Positions 34,430-41,676 of a DNA stretch of 41,763 bases are shown in pieces (the stretch's first letter is position 1; every line of letters starts with the position of its first letter). The notes under the pieces were generated by a model. That model made no database searches. It was given only the letters and a program-made list of their open reading frames with translations, and had not been told where the DNA came from. Source of the stretch: Treponema sp. (GTDB lineage: Bacteria; Spirochaetota; Spirochaetia; Treponematales; Treponemataceae); NCBI GenBank assembly GCA_012519415.1, contig JAAYQG010000076.1, positions 1-41,763 of the forward strand, written 5' to 3'. The position numbers and the translations under genes are program-made.

Positions 34430-35995
34430 TTATATATTGTTACCAAGATACATTGGAAGATACTGCTGTTCAATCACGCGGCTCCACGTATATTCATTTT
34501 CAACATAATTTGCAGCAAATTCAATAATAGAAATAAATTCAGAAGGAAACTTTTGCCGTTTTACAACAAGCTCTAAAAGAATATCTGCAAGATTTTCTTT
34601 TGTGTTATTTTCATATAAGAAACCTGTTTTACCATGAATAATTTTCTTTAAACCGCCGGTAGCATGAGCAACAGGAATAGTTCCAAAAATTTGACCTATA
34701 AAGTCTTCAAGCCCACAAGGTTCAAAAAAACTTGGCAAAACAAGAAAATCTGCCACAGCTACACAAAGTCTTGCAAAAGAGCGTTCATAGCCGCAAATAA
34801 ACACATATCTTCCTTGATATTTTTCCGCAAGTATTTTATGCCTGTCTTCCAGCGAAGAATCGCCTTGTCCAATAACTATAAAACATACGTCTTGATTTTT
34901 TTGAAGAACTATCTCTGCTGCATCAGCCAAAACATCAAGACCTTTTTGCTGAACAATGCGCCCATGATATGAAAAATAAACATTTTTTGGCTTGTGTGTT
35001 ATAAAACCATAATACTCAAGCTCGGGAATATTTAATTTATTTCCAAGATGTTTAATAAACCAACTTCTGCATAAATATTTTCCACGAAGTTTTGCTTCTT
35101 TTGGATTGAACGCATATGGTAAAAGAGATTTTGTTTTATCAAAAGGACTATAACGCTCTAAATCAATTCCATTTGTTATGCCTTTAATTGTAATATGTTT
35201 TTCAACAAAAGCTTGTGCAAGACCTCCTGTATAAGTGTCTTCTGGATTGAGCAATTCTTGCGCATACCAAGGGGAAACTGTAGAAAGAGTTGCATAAACA
35301 GAAGCAACAAGAAAAGGTTCAACATGACCGTTCATCACCCCAGTTTGAAGCATCGGCATAGGAAGTCCCGTTAAAAAATAAGCTTCTAAAAGTGAATTAA
35401 ACTGCTGGCGATAACCTTCTCCGGCATTATGAATTGTTACAAAAAAACGAGTATTTGCGAAAGATTTTGAATGCTGCGGCGAAGCTTTTGCAAACGCCGG
35501 TATAAGTGCCGTATGTGCATCTTGACACTGAACTATATCAGGATATTCGCCAGACAACTGAGCAAAAGCAATAACAGCTTTTTGAAAAACCGTATTCATT
35601 ATATTTGCGTCTTTATGCCCTGCACCTCTTATAAATTCAGGATTTTTCTGTTCGTCTTCTGAAGTATAAACATAAACGCTATTTTTTTCAGTAAAAATTC
35701 TATGCATAACAAAAATTATACGCACGCCGTTAACTTCAGCTTGTCCGTAAGCAACTCTATAAATTGAATCGCCACAAATTATTGCTGCTATTGATGAAGA
35801 CAATTCTGTAATTTTTGAAAGTCGCTTCATCATAGTGCAACCATAAAAAGGAATAAACACTGTGCATTTTGAGCCTTGCTTTACAAAACCTTCTGCCAGT
35901 GAACATGCAACATTTTTAACACCTCCAGCTTCTGCTATACCAGCATATTCTCTTGTAACGTGCCAAATATTTAGAGTCCGCTCATTAAACACCAT
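34430..35995 (-). CDS. Glycogen synthase-like GT5 glycosyltransferase, variant donor site
   Basis: A GT-B, family 5 protein related to glycogen and starch synthase, which extends alpha-1,4-glucan from ADP-glucose. The 521 residues start NIWHVTREYAGIAEAGGVKNV, where the canonical K-x-G-G-L donor motif appears as Glu22-Ala-Gly-Gly-Val. The C-terminal half keeps Arg346 and Lys351 (HGRIVQQKGLDVL), Glu425 (FFEPCGLEDFIG) and TGGLKKII. It is longer than GlgA (about 477). No ADP-glucose pyrophosphorylase or branching gene is nearby. It could be a true GlgA with an altered motif or a relative using another sugar nucleotide. It is 6 nt after a small membrane protein gene. Confidence 0.85.
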   Translation of the reverse strand: MVFNERTLNIWHVTREYAGIAEAGGVKNVACSLAEGFVKQGSKCTVFIPFYGCTMMKRLSKITELSSSIAAIICGDSIYRVAYGQAEVNGVRIIFVMHRIFTEKNSVYVYTSEDEQKNPEFIRGAGHKDANIMNTVFQKAVIAFAQLSGEYPDIVQCQDAHTALIPAFAKASPQHSKSFANTRFFVTIHNAGEGYRQQFNSLLEAYFLTGLPMPMLQTGVMNGHVEPFLVASVYATLSTVSPWYAQELLNPEDTYTGGLAQAFVEKHITIKGITNGIDLERYSPFDKTKSLLPYAFNPKEAKLRGKYLCRSWFIKHLGNKLNIPELEYYGFITHKPKNVYFSYHGRIVQQKGLDVLADAAEIVLQKNQDVCFIVIGQGDSSLEDRHKILAEKYQGRYVFICGYERSFARLCVAVADFLVLPSFFEPCGLEDFIGQIFGTIPVAHATGGLKKIIHGKTGFLYENNTKENLADILLELVVKRQKFPSEFISIIEFAANYVENEYTWSRVIEQQYLPMYLGNNI

Positions 35996-36001
35996 AAAAG
36001 A

Positions 36002-36364
36002 TTAAGCCCCCGTCCCAGATGCAAGAAAATTGATTCCTGCCGAAACAAACAAAAATAAAGATGCAATAACACAGGAAATCAGATTAAAAATAAAACGTCC
36101 AAAATAAACAGACGTTTTTTGATAAACTGCAAAAACAATAGAGAGAACAATAGCGCAAATAGAAAGCAAAATCAATAATATGGAAGTAAATGACATTATC
36201 TGCAAAATCAAAACTTGAGATGTATCAAGAAAATTTTGAAGATTTCCAATTATGTAAACATAAGCAAGGACAAATAAATATAAAAACAGACAGAAATTAA
36301 GTCGCTGTAAAAGTCTTATAAGAATAATTTTTTTTTGTTTTTCTGTACCACCGCTATCTTTCAC
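36002..36364 (-). CDS. Small integral membrane protein upstream of GT5 gene
   Basis: A 120-residue protein with three clear hydrophobic segments (about 24-42 FCLFLYLFVLAYVYIIGNL, 52-76 LILQIMSFTSILLILLSICAIVLSI, 89-112 FIFNLISCVIASLFLFVSAGI) and a basic N-terminus. I recognise no family. It begins with GTG at 36364; there is no in-frame ATG before about residue 53 and no Shine-Dalgarno. A near-perfect promoter ends only 6 nt before the GTG, so the mRNA may be leaderless. It is probably co-transcribed with the GT5 gene. Confidence 0.6.
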   Translation of the reverse strand: MKDSGGTEKQKKIILIRLLQRLNFCLFLYLFVLAYVYIIGNLQNFLDTSQVLILQIMSFTSILLILLSICAIVLSIVFAVYQKTSVYFGRFIFNLISCVIASLFLFVSAGINFLASGTGA

Positions 36365-36370
36365 GGCAAG

Positions 36371-36399
36371 ATTATACTTAACAGAGGGGGAAAAGTCAA
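36371..36399 (-). promoter_or_regulatory. Near-consensus promoter of the small membrane protein - GT5 operon
   Basis: On the minus strand TTGACT (36394-36399) and TATAAT (36371-36376) are 17 nt apart. The usual start point, about 7 nt downstream, falls on the G of the GTG start codon. The repeat array begins right behind the -35 box. Confidence 0.8.
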
Positions 36400-36400
36400 A

Positions 36401-36775
36401 GCGTTTGCGTTTTGCGTTTGGGTTTAATCTAAAATTTGGAGATTAATCTAGCAAAACGCCAAGTTTTTGCGGAGCAAAAACTTGAAGGATTGGGCATTCG
36501 GATGGGGTTAATCTAAAATTCGGGGGTTGTGTTGGCGAAACGCCAAGTTTTTGCGGAACGAAAACTTGAGGACTGGGCATTCGGATGGGATTAATCTAAA
36601 ATTTGGGGGTTGTGTTGGCGAAACGCCAAGTTTGCGTTTTGCGTTTGGGATTGGAGCTACGAATTTGGAGAACAACCGGCAAAACGCCAAGTTTTCGTGA
36701 ACGAAAACTTGAGGATTGGGCGTTTAGGAGGGATTATGCTACAAATTTGGGGGTTATTCTAACCGAAAAAAAAGT
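36401..36775. repeat. Imperfect tandem repeat array with conserved hairpins
   Basis: About four and a half units share AAACGCCAAGTTT, a G-rich stretch (GGATTGGGCATTCGGATGGG) and TTAATCTAAAATTTGGGGGTT. AACGCC begins at 36455, 36539, 36622 and 36683, so units are 84, 83 and 61 bp. Three units carry a stem-loop (36460-36484, 36544-36568, 36688-36711), the first and last perfect with compensating base changes. The third unit and the leading partial unit instead carry GCGTTTTGCGTTTGGG. The array is clearly richer in G than its surroundings. Short open frames across it are not credible genes. Confidence 0.85.
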
Positions 36776-36830
36776 GGTGAACCACGTTAAATCTAACCCA
36801 AAATAGAAGCTGATACTATGGAGACTATGT

Positions 36831-37075
36831 TTATATATAGTACTTTGCTTGTTCGTTATACATAGTTGCATATAATCCGGTCTTTTTTTGAATTAAATCA
36901 CTATGTGTACCAAATTGTAATAATTTTCCTTCAGAAAATACCGCTATTTTATCACACAGTTTACAAATTCCCATTCTGTGAGATACCAAAATTGTTGTTT
37001 TGCCTTTAGTTATATCTGTAAATTTTTGATATAATTTAAATTCTGATATTGGATCAAAGATACTGTACAATAAAG
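36831..37075 (-). pseudogene. Truncated ABC exporter ATPase fragment
   Basis: The minus strand reads the C-terminal quarter of an ABC exporter ATPase: DPISEFKLYQKFTDITKGKTTILVSHRMG (D-loop and H-loop) and CDKIAVFSEGKLLQFGTHSDLIQKK, ending with a normal stop. Walker A, the signature and the Walker B glutamate are absent; homology stops near 37070, just before DPISE. The open frame continues to 37130 with unrelated sequence. It is a degraded remnant of an MsbA- or peptide-exporter-like gene. Confidence 0.8.
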
Positions 37076-37138
37076 TTCGCAATTTGGAGTAGAAAAAAGC
37101 CATTGAAAATTCCACAATGTTGGTGAACAAAACTAACT

Positions 37139-37187
37139 AAAGGAACAAACAATGGCTAAGAAAAACGATACTGCATTTTTCGAATGA
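37139..37187 (+). pseudogene. Orphan gene start with ribosome binding site
   Basis: AAAGGA (37139-37144) lies 7 nt before an ATG (37152) that opens MAKKNDTAFFE and then stops at 37185. The signal and the credible N-terminus look like the front end of a truncated gene, possibly from an insertion that also broke the ABC gene. The source gene is not recognised. Confidence 0.4.
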
Positions 37188-37327
37188 TTCATATTTTTTT
37201 TGACTGCATAGCAATTCCTTGATGCGGCAAGCGCAAACTACAAAGCCTGTTTTACATTGGAATTATACCATAATTTTTTTTTGGGGGGGGTAATTTGGTG
37301 AAGTGGTGAATATTTAAAATGTGGTAA
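37188..37327. other. Non-coding remnant with T9G8 tract
   Basis: 140 bp with no credible gene. It contains nine T (37274-37282) directly followed by eight G (37283-37290), the longest G run in the window, about 40 bp beyond the 3' end of the sensor kinase gene. No terminator for the kinase gene is obvious. Confidence 0.6.
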
Positions 37328-39442
37328 TTACACAGATGGGTTTGGAAGCATTACAGAAACAATTGTACCGCAGGGTACTGATGGTTTTATGGAATATTCG
37401 GCACCAATTTGATGTGCTCGATATTCCATAGAACGCATTCCAAGTCCAACTGATTTTTTTCGAGTTTTTTTTGCAATTTCTTTCGACTGTTCCACACCGA
37501 TTCCATCATCAATTAGCTCAAACAATGTGCCTTTCGATTCTTCTGTAACACGAAGGACTGCTTTTCTAGCTTTTGCATGTTTAGAAACATTATGCAAAGC
37601 CTCTTGAAAAATTCTGTAAATATTCAGTTTTTGAGTTGTATGAAATTTTGTGTCAGAGTTTGATAGCCATTCAAAATCGCAATGTAATCCCATTTGCGAG
37701 CCTGAGCTTTCGCATAACAAAAAGAGTGCTTCTTTTAAACTTACAGAATCAAGTTCTAAAGGGAAAAAATCGTGAGCATAAGCTCTTGTTCTTGTTAAAG
37801 TTTCATCAATAAGAGAAGCTAAATCGGGCAACGCATTTGTAGGAAGTTCTTCCATTTTTAATAGACTTTTGCAGTAAAGTGAAATTCCTGCGAGGCGTTG
37901 ACAAATATCATCATGAAGATCTATTGAAAAACGCAACCGTTCCAACTCGCTTATGCGTAAAACTTCAGCTTCAACTGCGAGACGGCGTTCCGCTTCTTGT
38001 TTTAGTTTTTCATGCACTGCTACAAGAGCTTTAGAGCGTAGCTGAATCTCTTTTTCAAGTAACGCCGAATGTTGTTTTTCAGTTTCAAGGTCGCTTACAC
38101 GGCGAAGTACATTTTCTATAAATGCAAACGCACTGCATATATAAGGCTGAAGTTCAGGGTCAATTTCAAAAAGAACAAATCCTATTTCTTTTTGACCTGC
38201 CCTCAACAAGAAAATAGAACGCACATCACTTGGAAAATCTCTATGGAAAAAATCTTTTAAATTAATATGTTCACTTAAAAAATTATTATAAACTTCGTTG
38301 ATTGCGGTGCGGCTGTAAATTAACTGTGCAGAACCTGTTTCGTACCACATTTGATTATTTTGTTTAGAAAAACTAAAAAGATAAAAAATAGGCACTTCAA
38401 GCATATTTAGAAAACCCGAAAGCGAAGCGCACAAAGCAGGAATTGAATCAATATCAGTTAATTCCTGCGCAAAAGTACTTACGATATTAAGATAATAATC
38501 AGCTTTAAATCTAAATTGATAATTAGGTGCATATTCATTTTTATAATCAAGTGTTTTTTTATCTTTCAAAGGTTCAACTGCACAACCGCATGAATTTCTT
38601 ATGCGCACCTCTGTATCAATATGAAGCCTCATGGGTACAGTTTCTCCTTCCATCAAAGATTTTAATCCTAAAACAGCTGCAGCACCAAGTTTTTGCAAAG
38701 GTTGAGAAACTGTAGTTAAAGCAGGAATTTCCGAAGCAGATTGCGGAATATCATCATAACCTGTTACAGCAACATTTTGCCATGCAGGTTCATGCACAGA
38801 ACGAAGAAATTTCAAAACACCGATTGCCATATTATCATTGGCGGCGACAATAGCATCAGGTGCTTTGTTCGGGTGTCTTGCAAGATAATCTTTCATAAAT
38901 GCAAATGTTTGATGTTCTGACCAGTTACAATGTGCATATTCAGCATGAATATCAGGAAACTTTTCTGCATAACGCTTAATTGTTCGTTTAAACACCGATT
39001 CCCGTACCATGTTATCATTATGATATTTTTCACCACCAATAAACAGAAAAGTTTTATACCCGTGAACTTTTATTAAATGCTCAACAATATTAGTCATTGA
39101 AATTCGATTGCGAATCAAAATAGACGGAATCCCTGAATAATTGTACCCAACCGAAACACAAGGCAAATTATTTATGCAATTTTTTAAACGTTCTGTAGTC
39201 ATATTGCCGTCAAGAAACATTGCAGATGAAAGAAAAATCACACCGTCCGCTTCAAAAAATTTTAGGAATTTACATGCCGAATGTTTATCAAAAGAAAAAG
39301 TATGGTCAATACGCTCACTTTGAACAGCCCAAACAAGCAGTCCTTTATCTTTGGCTGTTTGACTTATGGATTTAAATATTGCCAGTTGGTAAGGATCGCT
39401 CAAAGTACGCAAAAAAAGCACAATATGGCGTATTTTTTTCAT
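37328..39442 (-). CDS. Soluble sensor histidine kinase with LacI-type sugar-binding domain
   Basis: A 704-residue protein without signal peptide or membrane helices. Residues about 1-290 are a LacI/GalR-type periplasmic-binding-protein fold (GVIFLSS, IVEHLIKVHGYKTFLFIGG, DAIVAANDNMAIGVLKFL, VAVTGYDDIPQSASEIPALTTVSQPL) but lack the helix-turn-helix of repressors. A GAF-like region (about 310-450) and coiled coil (455-500) follow. Then come a HisKA_3 dimerisation domain with His510 (IDLHDDICQRLAG) and a HATPase domain (605-700) with EALHNVSKHAKA (N box), DDGIGV and VGLGMRSM. It probably senses a cytoplasmic sugar or derivative and phosphorylates the NarL-type regulator encoded upstream. AAGGAAG precedes the ATG. 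Confidence 0.93.
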   Translation of the reverse strand: MKKIRHIVLFLRTLSDPYQLAIFKSISQTAKDKGLLVWAVQSERIDHTFSFDKHSACKFLKFFEADGVIFLSSAMFLDGNMTTERLKNCINNLPCVSVGYNYSGIPSILIRNRISMTNIVEHLIKVHGYKTFLFIGGEKYHNDNMVRESVFKRTIKRYAEKFPDIHAEYAHCNWSEHQTFAFMKDYLARHPNKAPDAIVAANDNMAIGVLKFLRSVHEPAWQNVAVTGYDDIPQSASEIPALTTVSQPLQKLGAAAVLGLKSLMEGETVPMRLHIDTEVRIRNSCGCAVEPLKDKKTLDYKNEYAPNYQFRFKADYYLNIVSTFAQELTDIDSIPALCASLSGFLNMLEVPIFYLFSFSKQNNQMWYETGSAQLIYSRTAINEVYNNFLSEHINLKDFFHRDFPSDVRSIFLLRAGQKEIGFVLFEIDPELQPYICSAFAFIENVLRRVSDLETEKQHSALLEKEIQLRSKALVAVHEKLKQEAERRLAVEAEVLRISELERLRFSIDLHDDICQRLAGISLYCKSLLKMEELPTNALPDLASLIDETLTRTRAYAHDFFPLELDSVSLKEALFLLCESSGSQMGLHCDFEWLSNSDTKFHTTQKLNIYRIFQEALHNVSKHAKARKAVLRVTEESKGTLFELIDDGIGVEQSKEIAKKTRKKSVGLGMRSMEYRAHQIGAEYSIKPSVPCGTIVSVMLPNPSV

Positions 39443-39477
39443 TTAATGGACTTCCTTGCATCTTTTCTAGCAGTTTG

Positions 39478-40128
39478 CTAGCGGGCATTCCACTGAACAG
39501 CAAGCTGTCGCAATTCTTGAGAATTTGCACAATGAAGTTTTTGCTTTATATGCTCTTTGTGTGCGTCAATAGTCTTTGTACTTAAATCAAGTTTTGCAGC
39601 GATTTCAATCGTGCCAAATCCTTTGCCTATAAGCAGAAAAACTTGCAGTTGTCTATTTGAAAGTTGATTTATAGAAGCAAAACAATCACTTGACGACAAA
39701 TCTTGACCTTCAAGACGTTCATTTAGATAATTTTGCTCTTCAACGCTAAGCCAGATTTTCCCTTGAAGAACAGTTTTCAAAGCATCGACAACAAGAGAAC
39801 TAGCTTCTTCTTTCATTACATAACCGCTTGCACCGGCTTTTAGAGAACGTTCTGCATAATATCGTTCATCATACATTGAAAGCACAAGTATTTTTAGATT
39901 GGCTGCTCTTGATTTCATTGCAGCAATAATTTCAAGACCGTCTTCATCGCCGAGATTCAAGTCTACGACAGCTAAATCCGGCTTTTTTTCTACAAGCATC
40001 GATAAAGCTTCCGAGCCATTACGTGCTTCGCCAACAACAGTAAAACCTTCTTGAGCGTTAATTAAAAGAGCAAGACCTTTGCTAAAAATCGGATGATCTT
40101 CAACTATTAAAACAGATGCTTTATTCAT
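39478..40128 (-). CDS. NarL/LuxR-type response regulator
   Basis: Partner regulator of the adjacent kinase, binding DNA when phosphorylated. From ATG 40128 it has 216 residues. The receiver domain shows Glu10, Asp11, phosphoacceptor Asp56 (VVDLNLGDEDG), Ser/Met in LVLSMYDE, and the conserved Lys in GYVMKE. The LuxR helix-turn-helix is at about 150-205 (LSNRQLQVFLLIGKGFGTIEIAAKLDLSTKTIDAHKEHI). A longer frame from TTG 40164 would begin inside the promoter's -35 and is rejected. No Shine-Dalgarno is visible. The kinase gene begins 35 nt after its stop. Confidence 0.93.
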   Translation of the reverse strand: MNKASVLIVEDHPIFSKGLALLINAQEGFTVVGEARNGSEALSMLVEKKPDLAVVDLNLGDEDGLEIIAAMKSRAANLKILVLSMYDERYYAERSLKAGASGYVMKEEASSLVVDALKTVLQGKIWLSVEEQNYLNERLEGQDLSSSDCFASINQLSNRQLQVFLLIGKGFGTIEIAAKLDLSTKTIDAHKEHIKQKLHCANSQELRQLAVQWNAR

Positions 40129-40135
40129 AAGTCGG

Positions 40136-40164
40136 ATTATACAATATTTATTATCAAGCCTCAA
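40136..40164 (-). promoter_or_regulatory. Promoter of the two-component operon
   Basis: On the minus strand TTGAGG (40159-40164) and TATAAT (40136-40141, perfect) are 17 nt apart. The -10 ends 7 nt before the regulator's ATG (40128), again leaving little or no leader. Confidence 0.7.
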
Positions 40165-40251
40165 GTGAACGCAATAGGGTGAAAGAAAAATTGCAGCTTT
40201 AACTTATATCATCGACTTTTACATTTCTACAAAATTACTAAGCATAACAAT

Positions 40252-41631
40252 TCAATTCTTTAGTCTTGTTTCATAAAAGTTTTCGGCAACTTCAAGCAGT
40301 TTTTCTTTTATGTTCATGCTCGGATCATCAAGAACAGTTTCAAAAAGCTCATTGAGCACAATTCCAATATTTTTCCCAGACGGAATACCGATTTTCATTA
40401 AATCTCTGCCATTGATATCAAGATCTTTTAATGAAAGTGCATTGTCATTCTCAAGCACAGATTCAATTCGTTTCTGAAATTCCAATAATTGATTGGATGG
40501 CGGTACAATTCGGTTCATGCCGAACAAATCGCCACGACGAAGTTCAAACAAATCTTCAAGTACATTTTCATATTCACTGTATTTTATGCGCACAAGAAAA
40601 CGCCGCACAGCTGCATCAGTCCAGTGCGGTTCATAAAAGAACATATGATTTTTGATTAAATGGCACACATATGTGATTGTCTGGCGTGAAAAATGCAAAC
40701 GTTCAAGGATTTTTTGCGTCATTGCAGCGGAAACTGCTTCATGCTGATAAAATGTATAAACGCCGTCGTTTCCCAACGCAGAAACGGAAGGTTTTCCTAC
40801 ATCATGGAATAATGCTGCAAGACGAACATTAATATTGTTATTATCTGTGCCATCACAGCTATAATATAAATGGTCAAGAACATCAAAATTATGAAAACCT
40901 TTTTGCATAACTCCCCTGCATTCACATAATTCAGGAAGAAAAATCTTCATAATTCCTGTTTGTTCCATTAAACGCAGACCAACAGACGGAACCGGACTTT
41001 TTAGCATTTTCAAAAGTTCATCATGAAATCGCTCCACAGCAATTTTTTCAGTTATTTTAAGGCTAGCCGGTATAGCTTCTAAAGTTTTGCTTTCTATGTC
41101 AAATCCAAGCACGGAAGCAAAGCGCAAAGCACGAATAGGTCTAAGTCCATCTTCATTAAATCGCTCAAGCGGATTTCCGACACATCTTATTAATTTTATT
41201 TTAATATCATGTCTACCGTCAAAAGGATCAACAATAGAGCCGTTACGAAGATTTGCAGCTATTGCATTCATCGTAAAATCACGGCGCGAAAGATCTTCTT
41301 CAATAGTGGCTGCATATTCTATATTATCAGGATGCCGACCGTCAGAATAATCTTTTTCCGTTCTAAAAGTTGTTACTTCGATATGTTCACCTTGAAAAAT
41401 TACCGTAACAGTTCCGTGTTCAATGCCTGTCGGAATAACTTTTTTAAAAATCGACATTACTTGATTCGGTTTTGCATTTGTAGCAATATCAAAATCTGAA
41501 ACATCTTTGTTCATAAGCATATCACGAACAGCTCCACCTACAAGATATGCTTCAAAACCAGCACGTTCAAAAAAAACATTTATTTTTTTAAGAATGTAAG
41601 GCAACTGTAAAGATGATCGAATGCGCATCAT
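40252..41631 (-). CDS. cca: CCA-adding tRNA nucleotidyltransferase / poly(A) polymerase family protein with HD domain
   Basis: Adds or repairs the 3' CCA of tRNAs (some relatives only add A or CC). The 459 residues show the nucleotidyltransferase site YLVGGAVRDML with metal ligands Asp46 and Asp48 (SDFDIA), RRDFTMNAIA, ERFNEDGLRPIRALRFAS, and an HD domain (about 250-390) with LAALFHDVGKP (His276, Asp277). The length and HD domain fit class II bacterial CCA enzymes; distinguishing CCA from A-adding activity by eye is not safe. There are two adjacent ATG codons (41631, 41628). It diverges from the last gene in the window. Confidence 0.93.
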   Translation of the reverse strand: MMRIRSSLQLPYILKKINVFFERAGFEAYLVGGAVRDMLMNKDVSDFDIATNAKPNQVMSIFKKVIPTGIEHGTVTVIFQGEHIEVTTFRTEKDYSDGRHPDNIEYAATIEEDLSRRDFTMNAIAANLRNGSIVDPFDGRHDIKIKLIRCVGNPLERFNEDGLRPIRALRFASVLGFDIESKTLEAIPASLKITEKIAVERFHDELLKMLKSPVPSVGLRLMEQTGIMKIFLPELCECRGVMQKGFHNFDVLDHLYYSCDGTDNNNINVRLAALFHDVGKPSVSALGNDGVYTFYQHEAVSAAMTQKILERLHFSRQTITYVCHLIKNHMFFYEPHWTDAAVRRFLVRIKYSEYENVLEDLFELRRGDLFGMNRIVPPSNQLLEFQKRIESVLENDNALSLKDLDINGRDLMKIGIPSGKNIGIVLNELFETVLDDPSMNIKEKLLEVAENFYETRLKN

Positions 41632-41637
41632 ATATTC

Positions 41638-41668
41638 AGTATACTGTTTTTAACGAAATTGGTATACT
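41638..41668. promoter_or_regulatory. Back-to-back -10 boxes between cca and the divergent gene
   Basis: On the minus strand TATACT (41638-41643) ends 6 nt before the first cca ATG; on the plus strand TATACT (41663-41668) ends 8 nt before the divergent ATG at 41677. The whole gap is 45 bp. Neither gene has a Shine-Dalgarno, and -35 boxes are poor, so the two promoters must overlap. Confidence 0.5.
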
Positions 41669-41676
41669 AAGACTAA

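Noticed and set aside
36401-36775. CRISPR array
   Set aside because: Units are contiguous and themselves similar, without short repeats separated by unique spacers, and no cas genes are present.
36508-36806. Open frames of about 60 codons on both strands of the repeat array
   Set aside because: They follow the repeat units, lack ribosome binding sites and show no protein-like pattern.
36401-36830. Possible integron attC array, because some treponemes carry chromosomal integrons and the units have stem-loops
   Set aside because: No gene cassettes lie between the units, there is no integrase nearby, and the paired attC end boxes are not recognisable.
37076-37130. N-terminal 18 or so residues of the ABC fragment as a real protein start
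   Set aside because: The residues do not match any ABC ATPase, the nucleotide-binding motifs are missing, and no ribosome binding site is evident.
40129-40164. TTG start for the response regulator
   Set aside because: It lies within the -35 box of a good promoter, and the receiver domain begins properly at ATG 40128.
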